Assembly: GCA_964007475.1 (NCBI GenBank) | Contig: OZ023273.1 | Span: forward strand, 127,838,732 to 127,902,731 | Length of the DNA stretch: 64,000 bases | Direction: 5' to 3' | DNA from: Hybos culiciformis | Lineage: Eukaryota; Arthropoda; Insecta; Diptera; Hybotidae | Shown: positions 13,401-28,300 of the stretch, one piece after another | How the letters are laid out: the number at the start of each line of letters is the position of its first letter | Numbering within the stretch: position 1 is the stretch's first letter | Notes under the pieces: model-generated | The model's database searches: none | Told to the model about the DNA's origin: nothing | The model's input: only the letters and a program-made list of their open reading frames with translations | Program-made: the position numbers and the translations under genes

Positions 13401-16144
13401 GTTGTCAACGTACAAATAATAAAATATCAAAATTAGAAGTAGTATTTTTAAAAAATTGAAATGTAATCGGATTATTAAGTCGTTGAATCTTTTAAATATT
13501 TTATTCCAATTAGATAGAAAGTTGGAGGTAGTAGAGTTTATTTTAAAATTATAAAAATGTTCGCAATTATTGGTTTATAGTACTTATTACATATCAGTCA
13601 ATTTAATGTTGTTGTTTTAGTAACAGGTGAATGAAATGTTCACTCGATTGTCATTATCACTATGTGATAAAATTCAAAATTGAATTTTTTTTTTTATTTA
13701 AAAGTAAATTCAATGAATCTTCAATCGAACCTATCCCAAAGAAACAATCTTAAAGATATTAATTTAAACTTATCTTATCAAATAATAAATAAACACAAAA
13801 ATGTAAAAAAGTTTATTATACAACACTGAGCAAGAATCTAATACTCACATTAAATGAATTTTTATATATATATATATATATATTTTATCTATTTACAAAT
13901 TGTACAGAATAGGGGGTTATCTAATCGTTTACCTTATTATCGCATGTTTATTTAATTTATCATTCGCTTATAACGTTTCATAGAACATTATTCCGCATAC
14001 ATAATGTTATACAACATAATACAATATACAGAAGGCTACTCGCCATATAAAATTTGGATTTTAACCTCTCACCATTAATTTTTATTATAAGTTATAACAA
14101 AAGATTGAAATATTTCTCAATAATACATACTTAAATAAATGTATGTTGCATCAAATATCTTTTATACATAGTTTGTTTTTTTTTATGCTTTTTTGGTGTA
14201 CCTATATATGTATATACCTACAGTTGTTTACTTTTTTTATCCATTTTTTCTGAAAAAAGTAACAAAGAAAAATTGAAAATAAAAATAAACTATAAACTTC
14301 AAAGAACATAAGAAAGTATGATCAGTAGCAAATTATCATTATTTATTTATTAAATTTAAGTTAGAGTGATCATTAAACATAGTTATCATAATTTCAACAA
14401 TATTGATGCCAGTGCCGACAATTTGGAATATGATTTGGCATGGAACATAATATACTTTCAAATAAAAAATATGTTTGAACTCTATTCTATCTTTTGAATA
14501 TTTCGCTATTTTAGAAATTCTATATTTTTATGTTTGAAAACCTGGATAATTAATATAATAATAATAATAATATATACTAAGTTATAAAACCTGTAAAACG
14601 AAAATGCTGAGAATCAGGAGCAAACTTTAGATCTTCTCGTCGAGAAGCCTATCACAATCACAAGAAACTCAAATCATCTTCAATTTTGTATTTCTTCTAA
14701 TAAATTGAATTCATAATTCTTCAACACACCAAAATCACCACTGGATTTTACGCTCTCCAGTCATTGTACCGCGCAGAGAAATTGAATATACAAAAAAAAA
14801 AGTTCTAAATATGTTTCACATCTCACATACAAACAACATAATGTATTATATTTTATAAAAAAAAATAAATTAAGAAAATTATAAATCAGTTCATTTTAGA
14901 CCTTACTAATCTTCGGCTGTTTATTTTTTAGCAAGAAAATTTTTTCAAAAAAAAAATTAATATTAATTTTTTATTTTTATTTTTATTTTTTTTTTTAAAT
15001 CGATCATTGCTGTCGCAACAGTAACCTCGCGTTCTCATCATAATTAGAAAAAAAAAAATATAGCATAAGAAAATAATTTTTGTTTTTGTATTTATTTATG
15101 TTTCGTTTCAAAACATTTCCATGGTTAAAATAAAGTATAGATATTTGTTGTTATTTTTATTTTTTTTTCTTATTCTTCAATTTTAGTTTCATAAGTCGCA
15201 TAAAACAAGTAACATATTTGAGTTGTCGCCGCGCGCCAATATTTTTATTTGTTTTTTTTTTTTTTAATAAACATGAATGAAATGAAAGAATATTATTATT
15301 GAAAATACAAAATATTAAAGTGTAAAATAAATTAACATAAATAAAAAAAAAATAACAAATATTATATTTTTGTTTCTGAAATAAAATTAATTCACCATTT
15401 TTTGGAAAAGAAAAAAAAAAAGAAATACCAATTTGTGTATATTTTCCAAAATAAATTTTCGATTTTTTTTTTTTATTCATCAAAGGAAAATTTTTTTTTC
15501 CGGGATCACATTATTCAATATGTGGAAAATTTAATGAATTTATATTCGTGCAATATGTTTAAAAAAAAAATTATAATAAAAAATAAAAATTTCAAACTGA
15601 TTTACAAGAAATTTTAACTATATTTATGAAATCTATTAAAAGGATCAATTTTTGGTTTGAAAATGTTTCATTTTGATCTGTCATTGATTTAAGTTTTTAT
15701 TAATTTTTAAATCAACTATATACTGCCACTGGCGGAGACTTCGGTGAAACCTTTAAAAGATTAATATTACAGCATCACCAATATCCATTTACCGCGAATG
15801 TACCAAGCATCCAGAGAGTATAATTTTGTGTGGTGATCTTTCTATTACATTTTTGGACTAAAGTTGATTTATACAATGACAAATGTAGAAAGTAGATATT
15901 GAAAGTTTATTCTGAAGCCTCCGGCATAATAAGTAACTAGTTTGCTAAACTAAATTTTTCAAGAAGAATTTTAAGTATAATATAAAGCAATTAATCTTCT
16001 CGAGATATAAATTAGGCCGCTGAGTAGCTAGTCTAACTTGAACTAACCTAGCATAAACTGGCACATGAGGGAATGCTATAATAATATACTTCATATTTGC
16101 AGAGTTAGAAATATGGTTTGTTAATTAATTTTTGTTTGTACTTT

Positions 16145-16174
16145 CTCCGACCTTACACTCTCCGACCTTACACT
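16145..16174. repeat. 15-bp exact tandem dimer
   Basis: Two adjacent copies of TCTCCGACCTTACAC in the intergenic desert. Confidence 0.85.
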
Positions 16175-17071
16175 GATTTTCAGAGCAGTAACCGTGAACC
16201 TAATCATTCTAATGTTTTAAAGTTGGATACCAAATCATTTAAATTGAATTTTTAAAAATATATATATAAAAAATTATATGTGTTTCCCAAAGACTTAAAA
16301 ATACATATAATTTCAACTTTTTAACGTAAAAAAAAATAATCTTTTACAATATCGTGATTATTAAATTAATATATATTTACTAAATAATAATAAAAATGAA
16401 AATAATCGGCGGTATATAGTATGTATAAGAGAATGGTGCATGAAAATTTTGATCATAAATTTTACAATTATAGAAATTTCAATTGATCAAATGAAAAATG
16501 TTATGAGAGATTCATTGAAAATAAAATTATTAGTTTATATCAAATAATGTAGGATAGGAGTATCTATCTATACATACAATGTATTTATAGAAATATCAAT
16601 AAAATTTTATGATGTTCAATTGCTTTTAATTTATTAATTTTCAACTTAATGACCTCTTTAAAATAATATAAATTTTTTTTATAATTAATTTAATAATAAT
16701 TATTATTATTTAATATACGGAATAAAAATAATTTTTTAATCATTATTCTTTTCTAACCAAATATGTTTGTTATTTTTAAACTTTTCAAAATCTCTTTGCG
16801 GCCAATGGCATTAATTTGACAACAGAATCAAACGTCGATTTCTTACTCCAAGCGTCAACTTATTTTGAATTTAAAAGACGCAATTTAAATTTGAATAAAT
16901 TTGATTTTAAAAATTGAATAAAAAAAAATATATGGCTAACACCAGCCTGTAGAGTCTTTTTGGGGATCGGAATGGCTACATTAGAGATAGGTTAATCATA
17001 AATAATTTACTACATTCAATCTTTTGGTAACATATTTAAAATTATAGACTTAATATTTGGTTTAAATTGAC

Positions 17072-17101
17072 TCTTATTGTCACAAATCTTATTGTCACAA
17101 A
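17072..17101. repeat. 15-bp exact tandem dimer
   Basis: Two adjacent copies of TCTTATTGTCACAAA; no coding context. Confidence 0.85.
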
Positions 17102-20100
17102 TTTTTCTTTTTTAGATTTCTTTAAAAATATGACCTCACCTATGCTTAGCGAAATAATCTTCCAACAAATGTAAACTAGAAATTTTTCAAAACAAATTCT
17201 AAATTCTAAAAATTTAAATATTCTTTATAATAAGTTAAGTGGGAAAAAAAAATTCTAATTCAATTTTAGGAAAGTGAAAATTATATTGTTATATTTATTC
17301 TGAACCTGAAACTAGTATTTTTAAAAAGATGTTCTATTTATACAGCACAACTTTGTAGTGAAAGATTTTCATTGTAAAATTTTCCACTAAAAAATGCAAT
17401 AAACACAACAATAAATATAAATATAATACATACCTGTACAGTGTGCTTGTGTACATATTCATGTGAAATTTGCTTTGATTTAAGTCGAAATAAATTTTAT
17501 TTTCAATTTTTAAACTGATAATCACGATTTTTTTTTTTTATTATTTTTTAAGAAATAATATAAATTTAAGAAATGAATTGGCTTGTGTATATTAGTACCT
17601 ATATATGTACTCTATACATCTTTTGGAAGTGATAAATTATATTAATCTTAGTAAGTTACAACGCAATCGAGAAAGATCAACTTACTACTTAGGTCTACGC
17701 ATTTTTCCGAATAATTGTTTTTATATATAATTTAATACAATAAAATAAAAAAGAATATTTTATTTTAATATCAGTGTTATCAATAATAAAATACACCATT
17801 AACTACTGGATATAAACTCAAATCTGTATATCTTATTATATACCATTATATTCACATTATACTTTCCAAGTATACTAGACCTGTAATTTTCTTTATCAAT
17901 ATATACATAAAACATATAAACGTAAAACATAATCTGTGGCTGAATTTCAAATTCAATGAGAAATCATCATAAGAAAACCCATAAAAGTTAAAAGCAATAT
18001 ATAGACTTTTAATTTTGAAACATTTTTTATTTCCATTTTTATTTGAAAATTCTTAATTACTCAGTAGCAAAATGTATATATCATAAACTCAATTGATGCG
18101 GTAATGGCGCTTCAATTAAGTAAAAAATAATACTATATGAATTAATTTCTTAATTTCAAAAAAAAAAAAAAAACTTTCATTTCTTTCGTTTAAAATTATT
18201 ATTTTTCATAATCTTAGACTTTTTATATTTAATTCTTCAATTCTTGTGAAATATGTATAAAAATAACCGCACGAAAACGTTAAAAAAAAAATTCATTATT
18301 TACAAAAGAAAAGTTAATATTTAAAGATTTTAAAATTTCAAAGAACAAAGAAATTCATTATTTTGGAATTTAAGTAGGTACCCATTATTTTCCTAACGTC
18401 AAAAATTAGTTTCCTAAGATATGAAAAGGAAAAATTTCAAAGCATTGATAAAAAAGTTCAAACCTTAAATTATATTGAAAATAATCTTTTTTTATAATGA
18501 TATAGGTAATCGGTTTATTCATATATATTATATTAACTGCCATAAAAATAAAATATTGATTCTGAAGACGTTGATGTATATTGAAACAAAAAGTTTTGAT
18601 TCATCGTTTCATGATGTTTGATTGAAAGCTTATAAGAATGGGTTTGGAAAAAACTTAAAATATAATAGATTGAATATATTTTATAAGGTTTTACACTATA
18701 TATTTAATCAACATATTAATACTATTACGATTATTTTTATTAATTAATTATCCAATAAAGCAAACAACTTTTTCCAGATATCAAAATTTATATTTCGCAT
18801 ATATTTTATTTTTACACAATTATTTTATAATACTTCTAAATTAATTTAAATAGAAAATTTTCAAAATATTTGTTTTTCATTAATTGCTCCTTTCGGAAGT
18901 AATTGAAAATAATAAAAATAAATTGTAAAAGCAACTGTTTTCTGTTTGTTCTCAGTTTTTACGTGATGGAAAAAATTCAACAATAAAACTAAAAATTAAC
19001 TCCGAAGTTTTGTATTATACAATATACTAATAGAAGATTTCCATTTTTCTCTCCTAAAAGAACTATACATTATTTGCTTTCTTAAAGTTTTTATGGAAGT
19101 TAAAATGTTCAACAATTATACAAACTGAAGAAAATTCAATTACTTAACATGTCATAAACGTAAACAATTGACGTCTATAGAAGTACTATACGGAAAAATG
19201 ATAAAAAATTAATTAACTTTTTAAATAAACCATACAAAAATTGTGCCTTTAAGCATTATTTGTCATTAATAACATTCAGGCTTAAAACAAGCCATAATAG
19301 AGAAATTCTTTTAATTCAATTTCCGTTTTCTTTGCTGTGCTCAGTTAACTTTTTTAAACATAAAGTTCTTATTCTTTCAAATTATATTTTTTTATTAGCT
19401 GTGTTCATTTACATACATTAATAATATACGTACAATATATAAATAATTCTTTCGACCTTGAAGATCATGTTAAATTATTATCAATAATTTAAATTTTTTT
19501 TTAAATATAATTAAGTTGTATTTACCAACAAATTTCTCTATATATTATGAACATTTCCTTATAACAACGTTTTTTATATGCACAATAAAAAAAACTTTAA
19601 TATAAATCATTTGAATTTGAATAAATGATTGAATTGTCTAATAAATTAAGAAAAATCAAGCTTATTTACTTAAGATTTAATGATTTTACTAGAGATAAAA
19701 CCAAATTAAATCTACTTATGTTCTTAAAAGCATCAAATCTGCACCAATAAATAAAATAAAAACTCGTTTATTTTGCGATTCCTTTTTTAAGTTTTATTAC
19801 TTGTTATAAGTTACATTTGATATAATTTTAGAACTTTGGTTATTTTAAAGCTGACAATAATAAAATCTCTCAAAAATATATTTTTATTAAATTCCACTTC
19901 TTCTTCTTTAATTTAAATATTACTAACAACTCATATTGCTAACCATTATAATGAGGGGAGAAAATGCATTTGTGTCAGTGAGGTCTTTTTATAAACCTGT
20001 TACACCCTAAAAAATTTAAATTTTTTGAAATTGTATGGAATTGTATGTTGTTGAGTATAACATCTTCCAAATAACCCTTTGTGTACTACAGGCGACATTT

Positions 20101-21802
20101 TTGGACCAATTTCGATCATACTACACAGTTTCATTCTTAACCTGTATCTAACAAAATAATTTAGTGCGATAAAAATAATCAACATATTATTTGTATATGA
20201 AATTGATCTGAATTTTATGGAATTTGCAAATTATGCGACAAATTTAAGATAAACACCAGAAATGTGATTTATAAATTTAAAAAACAAAATCGAATTTTAT
20301 ATTTACGGATGTTTTCGATTATGTAAACAAATTCTATTTTTAAAAACTTATGTATAATTAAGATAAATGCAGATAAGCTTATAAAGTGATAAATTGCATT
20401 ATTAATTCTGTATATACACTATCTGGTAGCACTCTGAATTTAAACTGAAATAAATATTCGTGTACATGAATTTTTTAAGATTTTTTGTAGGCTTTTACGA
20501 TCTTGACAAACAAAAATAAATGGTTACTTTGAACTGTAATTTTAGCAATTAATAATGAAATTTTTTTTTATTGCCAAAAAGGTATATAAATAGTCATTTG
20601 ACCATTTTTATCAAAAATTTTTGATATGTAGGCTTATTAAATTAGTATTAAAGAATTTAATAATAAAATATCATATAGCTGAATTAATAAATCGGTTCAT
20701 TTAAAAAATTTTCATATAAATATTCATTCTATTTCATTATATTATTTTTTTTTTTTGTTTTCTGTGATCTTGCTTGCTATATAAAAAATGTGGGAGAATT
20801 TTAATGTGTGCGGAGTTAAATTTTAGCAAGAAAAAAAAAATTATAATAAATTTCAAATATATAAACAATTATGGTAAAAACAACTTTGGGAAAACAAAAA
20901 TTTAAAAGAAAAAAAAAAATTATATTGCTGGTATAAATTCCTAGCACCATTAGCTAAAAAAAAAAATATCATATAACTATTAGTACATAATATAATAAAA
21001 ATTCATTTTAAAAGAGTCCAATCGCGAAATATTTTCTCAACCGTAACAAAAAAAACATATGAAGCGAAACGCAATAAAAATAAAATAATTATCTTATTTA
21101 AATATCTTTTGCATTTTATTAATTAAAAATCTAACTATTACAATAAAAACAAATTCAGTTAAACCCTATGTAAAGTTCAAAGCCCTAGTAACTACACTTG
21201 ATAGAATTACAATAATTATTGTAAAATAGTGAAAATCATAATTTTCATATCAGTTTCCGAAAATTTAGGTTAAAAGTATCTGTAAATAATATGCCTGCAC
21301 AGGAGGATGCTCTTTTTGACATACAAAGTGTCTGAAATATAATCTGTGATAAACTGATCTTCTTAATTATTTTTATTATAACTGAAGAAATCTCTTGTAA
21401 TAAATGATAAATAACTTAAATCAAAAGTTAACACAAATTTTCAAAAATCCTTAAATTGATCTTAAAATAATGAAAATTAATTGTACTGATTTGCGCCTAT
21501 TTTGTTACTTAACGAAGAAAATTCATATCTAATTCTTATGTCATATCAAGATACAAGAATATAGATAAACGATCTTTTCTAAATACAATAAATAAATTTT
21601 TTGTCAAATAACAAAATAGTGGCAACCAAGTGAAAATAACAAACAAACTCTAATCTATATTGTAAAATTGAAAATAAAATAAAATTAGATTTCCTGTAAA
21701 ATGTAAGAATCTTTGAAACAAAAATTCAAGAAGAAATTATATTAAAAAGGAAACGATTTTTAAAAATACAATAACAGCAAAATTATACATAATATTTAAA
21801 AA

Positions 21803-22373
21803 ATGAAGTCCAAAATGTGGAATAAAATATTTCATAAAAATAAATCTAAAATACCATCAGATTATGATCATGGAGATCATGATGGTAGATTAGAGGATAT
21901 AACGACACCTTTTGGTGATAGAATAACGACACACGAAAGTTTTGTACCAATAACTACTGCAACAGTTCCATATAATGAATTAAATTTGAAATTAAAATCA
22001 ACATTGAATTCAATAGAGCCAACATCAATGTCAGGTGAATGTTCTAAAACCAGCAATGTTTCAGCTAGCAATTCAAAGTCAAAACTATCTAAAATGGTTA
22101 ATAGCTTGAGCTTAAAACGAAACAGTTCAAAAAATAAAGAGAATAAAAACTATAGTTACAACAATTCTGATATTGCTATTTCAATAATTCGAAACGAATC
22201 GGAGAGAAATAATTATAATGGTTGCAGTAGCAACGGATTAAATAATAAAACTTATAATACGGACGAGAATAATAGTTTAGTAGATCGAAATAATAAAAAT
22301 ATAAATTTTAATGAAAATATAGCATCCAACTTATTGATTTTTGACGAAACACCAGTGTCAAGTCGTAAAGCAG
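21803..22373 (+). CDS. ZC2HC1: First coding exon of the ZC2HC1-like gene
   Basis: This 571-nt exon encodes 190 residues rich in Ser and Asn with a basic N-terminus ([16 protein letters not shown]). It ends GCAG|GTATTT in phase 1. The leftover G joins AT at 30213 to make a codon directly in frame with the first zinc-finger exon. The join across a 7.8-kb intron therefore rests on phase and signal, not on similarity; an alternative start inside exon 2 (ATG at 30215) exists and would omit this exon. Confidence 0.72.
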
Positions 22374-25300
22374 GTATTTTTTAAATTTTTGAAATTAAGT
22401 ACTACCTATTTTTAATTCTTAAGTTAATACGAAGTTTTACAAACACTAACTAAGCATTGAAATTTTTGCTCGATAATTTATATATGTATGTATTAACTAT
22501 ATTATGTAAATACATGTTTTTCTATTTTATATTGTTGTCCAAAGTTTTTTGAAATGTGATCAGTTTATAATTTACCGAAACATCCTATTCTATTTTATTC
22601 ATCATTAATTTATAATTTATTGATAAATTTCATACTATAAAGCACTTGTCTGAATTAATTTGCATATATTTATAAAATTTTTATAATATTTTAAGATGAA
22701 ATAATATGTAAATAAATTATTCTTATATAAAATTTAACTAAGAAAATAAGTTGGCGAGGGGAATTAATTTATATGATTTTAATTTGTGACTACTTATGTG
22801 ATGGTAAATATAATATTATTTGTCACACTTAATGCATTTATGAGCTTATAATGTGCTAAATAGTGGTCATTAAATAACACTCATTGTTTTCGTTGTTTTT
22901 TTTCTTTTGTTTTTGTTTAAAAACAAAATTATAGTATATATTAGAAAACAAACGTAAAACAATAATAATAACAAGCAATGATTACAATGTCTAAGTTTAT
23001 ATATTTAAAAAGATTCAAAATTTTTCAAAAGCTGGATATAATTTTGTTTCTAATTTACACATTTTGATCAGTCAGTCATATTGTATAGGTAACCTTTTTA
23101 ACTATTAAAATAATAATGTTAAATATTCATATATTTATGTTTAGAACAAACGTAGATGTATATACAAAATATATACTAAACTGATCGTGATGAAAAAAAC
23201 AAAATAAATAATTTTATTATATATAAAGAAATTCGTAATGATCTGCTTTAAATGAAAATATCTAAAATAATTTAATTAAAATAAAAATTCTAATCCTAAT
23301 AATAATAAATTAATTCTTTTTTAATAATAAATACATAATTGCAATTAAAAATTTTATCAATTACTTAATCTGGCATTTAGTTTTTTCAATTTTCTAAAAG
23401 TTTTAAGTGATTTTCCTCCATTTTTTTCCAAATTATTATGCTGCAAAATAAAAATAAAATTTTTATTATTATTATTTATATTTTATGTAGATTTGTATTT
23501 TAAAATTATATTTCCTGTACTCCCACTATGCCGGTAATTTTGATACTAATCTACATTATATAAATTTAAGATATTTTTTTTTTACTACTAAATGAAAATT
23601 TTTTTAATTTTTTTTATTGACAATATTTTAACTATTTATTTTTGTGGTAAATGTACATTATTTTGAAAATTATAAATTTTTAAAAAATAAGCAATAATAA
23701 ATTCGACCGAAATGGTACAATATTTTATCAAATTAAATTTAATATGTATAGTAAAAATTAAAAAATTCCCAAATAAATATAATTTTTTTTTGTTATTATT
23801 TTCACAGTGTACTTACCAACCAATACCATTAGTTTTGTATTTAAATATATACTCATATTTTTTTTCACAAAAATAAAGTAACTTTAAATTTAATATGTAA
23901 TAATATTGTTTAAATTTAGAATTATAAAAATGAGGATTTTTAACTACGATAAAAATTCTTCTATTTTACTTTTTGCCAATCTTTAATCCTTTGAAATGCA
24001 TCCAAAATAAATAGAAGAAATTTTATTTATTATTTAAAACTATATTTTTATTGAAGCCTCAGCTTTGAAATAATTTGGCTTCGTCCGGATTTCGATATTC
24101 AAATAATATATTTAAGTGATGTTACCCGCATTTTTTATTTTGAATTTAAAAAATTTTCATCATACATAATTATCATATGAGAAAAATCTGCATAAAATAT
24201 TTTACCAAATTGCATTTTTAAAGTGAATATTATTGTAAGTAAATAATAATAAAAAAAAAGTAAATAAATAATAAATAAAAAAAAATATGTTACCAATGAA
24301 AATGACATTAAAAATATTGCCATGAATACCCCAAAAGTCAATGCCATTGCAATTAAATTCTCGTTATTATTATTCATCCAGTCAAAAATAATAAAATATG
24401 ATTTAGATGAATCGTTATAATGCTGATACTTCTTAAATTTTTCCATATTTTCAATCACTTTTAATTTTTGTTGTTGATATAAGTTTTTATTTGCTACGAT
24501 GCGTTGTAATTTTTTTTTAATATTAATTGAGGATTTTATTACTTAAAAGAACACTAATTTTTTTTCTTTTAAGTTAATCGACTGAAATACCATAATTAAC
24601 TAAAATAAAATTTTTTTCGTTTTCAATTTAGCATTAACTACCATAATGAATTTTTAATTAAAAAAATATATATATATTTAAAAACTTTCAAAATTACCTT
24701 ATTCAGTTCAGATTAAGCAAATAATAAATATTTTTATTTTATTATCATTTTTTTTTTTGCAGGTTTTTAAATAATGTTTGTTATGATTAAGAATGTCAAA
24801 TAAATATTCATTTTAAATTTGAATATTACCGTGTAATTGTTTCACAATTTAAAAATTTTATTATGTATACCTATTTTTTACTTGAATATTGGTAAATTTC
24901 CTTCAATTTCCTTCAATTGTTTTATCGTGGGCTATTAAAATTCGAATTAATGGAGATGTGGGCAACTTAATCAGATCCTCTGAGACAATATTGTTACGAA
25001 TAAAAATAACTTTATATAAAAATTAAAACCGCATTTCATTTTTCACCAGAGTCTCGTACATATTATTATTATCATAAAATATTTGACCTAAACTCAGACA
25101 AAGCAAAAACCCCATTAGTTTTCCAAGCGTTCTTTAGATTAAAAAGTTTATAATCATGTTTGCAATTGATGTTATAAATTAAATGGCTTTAATTTTCCAC
25201 TTGGCCCACTAATGCTCTCACGACCTCAAATTTTGACCGAAAATTTTTAATTATCCATAAAAAAAAATTGCTTCACACTTCACAGTTTTCTATACTTCAT

Positions 25301-28300
25301 TTTCAATTTTAAACTATTAATTGGAACATGTAAAAAAAAAACTGATTATGCTGTCAGTTTATCAAGAATAAGTTATATTGCCTTTAAAGTTGTTAATGAA
25401 AAATTTTATTCAAGATACAAAAAAAAAATAACAAGTCAACAAAAATATTTTATTTACAATTTGCTTTCAAGATTGCTTTTGCTTTTAAAACTCAAATTCG
25501 CTTAATCTGGAAAAATCTTAAATTTATATAATTTGTATTTACAACCCAATTAAAGCTTCTTATAAAATTTTTATATAATAATTTAGATAATATATATTTT
25601 AGATAATAATTATTTACATGTTACTAATTAACAATTATTTTTAAGAAATTACTTGAATGTTCTTATATATTCCCAAACATAACTTTTTTTGTTGCAAAAA
25701 AAGAAGGAAAAAATTTCAGAATCGTAAATTAAAAACCAAAACATAAATTTATAAGTATAATGTACAATTTATTGAGGACTCTATGGATAAGGGCGTTTTC
25801 TGTTAGATTTAAAAAATAATGTTTTTTTTTTGCAAACGATTTTAAAAGCAATAATTTTGAAAAACATTTCTTTAAAAATTTGTAACTGATGAAAGATGGT
25901 GTTATGTACACGATTTTACTAAAAACAAGATTTTCGAAAATTTAAATTTGTTAAGTAACACCTTTATTCATATACGGATCTTCAATAATGCATAGGCATG
26001 TACAATTGTACATACACACTAAGTTCATGTATATTGATAGATTATTTGATTGATAGAATAAAATATTCGTGTAGGCTTGCATGTATTTGCAAAAAATTAA
26101 AATAAATAGTACAATAATAATTAGGAATTCATTGATTGAATTCGTTGACCAAATTCCAAATATATAGAAGCTAATTTATGATGTACTGTACAGTGTTTCT
26201 AAATTATGACTTCAATTTTAATTGATACATTAGAAAACATATTTGCACGGAGTTCGGCCTTAAGAGCTTATAAGATTTGGTGAACAGAGCATAAAAAAAT
26301 TGAGTGAATTGATAATTCCATATATAGAATCAAATACCATACAAGCATATACATTTTGGTTGTAAGTTGCAAGACGAAGTGGTTAATTAATGAAATTTAT
26401 ATTTAAATAATTAAAATATTTATGTAAAAATTCAAAATTCTGTTGTAATAAAATTAATTTTTTATTTGTTTTTCTTATAATGGCATAACAACATATTTTA
26501 ATTCTATAAAGTACTCGTGCGTACAATGCTTTTATAAACCGTGCTTTATGTGAAAAATTTTAAATTTAAAAAAATAAAATTTAATCATGAATGATGAATG
26601 ATGAATATTGCAATAAATACAAATTAAATTATTCTTTAAATGTTCCCATTTTAATGCTAATTTTGAAGAACTTTATAAGGCGCGAATGGCGAATTAATAT
26701 GCTGTACAAATATTTTGATTTCTTAATCTTTTTTTCTTCTTAACTTAACTTAACTATCAATCAATCATTTTAGTAAATGACTATCTAACTTTAGCAATAT
26801 AAGCAATAAAATATTTTAATTATTATTAATAAAAGCAAAAGTTTGAACATTAATTTATTTGAGTGACTAAGAATAAGAATTAAAAAACTGTAATAATGTG
26901 CACACTGGATTATTATTAAGTCAAATGAAAAATTGTTAGATGCAGAAAATTTGAAATATTGTTGTATTGAAGTATTGAAAACTAAAACTTTTTTAAAATA
27001 TTGATTTCTAATTAGTGTTATTTTCTTAGAATTGTATCTCTTTTAATTATTCAGTGATATTGAGAAATTTTGTAGTTTAATCCGATTAACGTTTTATAAT
27101 ATTTAGTTTATTTCATTAGATAATACTTAAAATATTTTCAAGTTAAAGCTTATTATAAAAGAAATACTAACCTAAATGTTTGAATAAAGATTCAAATGTT
27201 TTTTCAGCATTACATATATCTACGTATTATAAATGTGTGTAATACTATACATAAATAATTTAATCCATAATTATGTTAAACAAACAATTAAAGAGTCTTA
27301 GAAGCTTCTATTCCAGAGAAAAAAATAACATACGGCAAAGGATTTTAACAAAATTATAAATTCTTTTGATTAATAAAAATACTCATGATATTGAACGTAA
27401 AAAAATATTCTTACTTAAGTCAAAAAATTTTAATAAATGATTGAAGAATAAAATACTGAATTTAGAAATTATCTTCTTGATGTACGAAAATAAATTTAAA
27501 TGTGTGGTCCGGATTTTCCAAATTAATTTAACAAATTTTGTTTTAATTGCAGAAACTCATCATATTAATCTCTCAACACAAAATTAATGCGAAAACATGT
27601 GGTCTTGTTGATTAAAAACTATGCGCATACTATACTTTTTAAATCGCATATTTGAAATCAATTTTTAATTCATAAATACAATGTATAGTAAGTTCTATAC
27701 GAACTGTACATCTTGTCTTTTATAAGAAATTCTCTTAGTGTAAAATTTATAATTTTTTTTTATGTAATTATTACATATGTTTATAAATTAAAACTTCATA
27801 ATTTATTTGTGCATAGATGCACAATTTTTTTTCATGTAACCAAAATCATTTTTTGCTCAAATTTAGACTACTCGTTTATTAAATTAATCTTAATGCGAAT
27901 TATTGTTTAATTAAATTTTTCTTTAGTTTTATTTCACTCCAAATGCTGTATTCTGAAAATTTCTCAATACATCTGTTTTTTCAATTTAATACAAATGAGT
28001 TGACTACATAAAGATGATGGAACTAATATTTTTAAATTATAAAAAAAAACGTATATATTAAAGCTACCTAAACATATTTAGAAAATGCATTTTTATTTAC
28101 TTTAAGAACATTTAAATCACCTTTAATGAATCTTTCACTATGTGCGTAATCAAAAATATTAGTCAAACAAATGTTTTTAATTATTTTAATTTGCTTGAAA
28201 GTAAGACTAAGATATATTCGCTTGTTACTATCAAGAGAGTGAAAAATATTCTTACATAATATTGTATTGTATAATTAGAACCAGACCTTATAAATCAAGC

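Larger units (their letters stand above)
1..21802. other. Gene-poor A+T-rich intergenic region
   Basis: No open frame here shows recognisable protein content; the longest ones are low-complexity F/K/N/I/Y strings expected from A+T-rich DNA. The stretch holds the repeats listed separately (about 1.7, 3.3, 3.9, 4.25, 5.2-6.1, 7.4, 16.1 and 17.1 kb), a (TA)n tract at 13864-13883 and a CATA tract at about 6338-6358. Slightly GC-richer islets at about 14580-14790, 14995-15045 and 15210-15240 interrupt the desert and could be an untranslated exon or promoter of the gene beginning at 21803, but nothing in the sequence proves it. Confidence 0.6.

Noticed and set aside
13864..13883. (TA)n run
   Set aside because: Short simple repeat expected in this base composition; not worth a separate claim.
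15157..15617. Overlapping 108- and 71-codon frames on both strands
   Set aside because: Low-complexity Lys/Phe/Ile/Asn content driven by poly-A/T runs; no domain, no splice support.
20000..20185. 61-codon minus-strand frame with a mixed, less biased composition
   Set aside because: No recognisable motif and no splice partners; could be a transposon scrap but cannot be supported.
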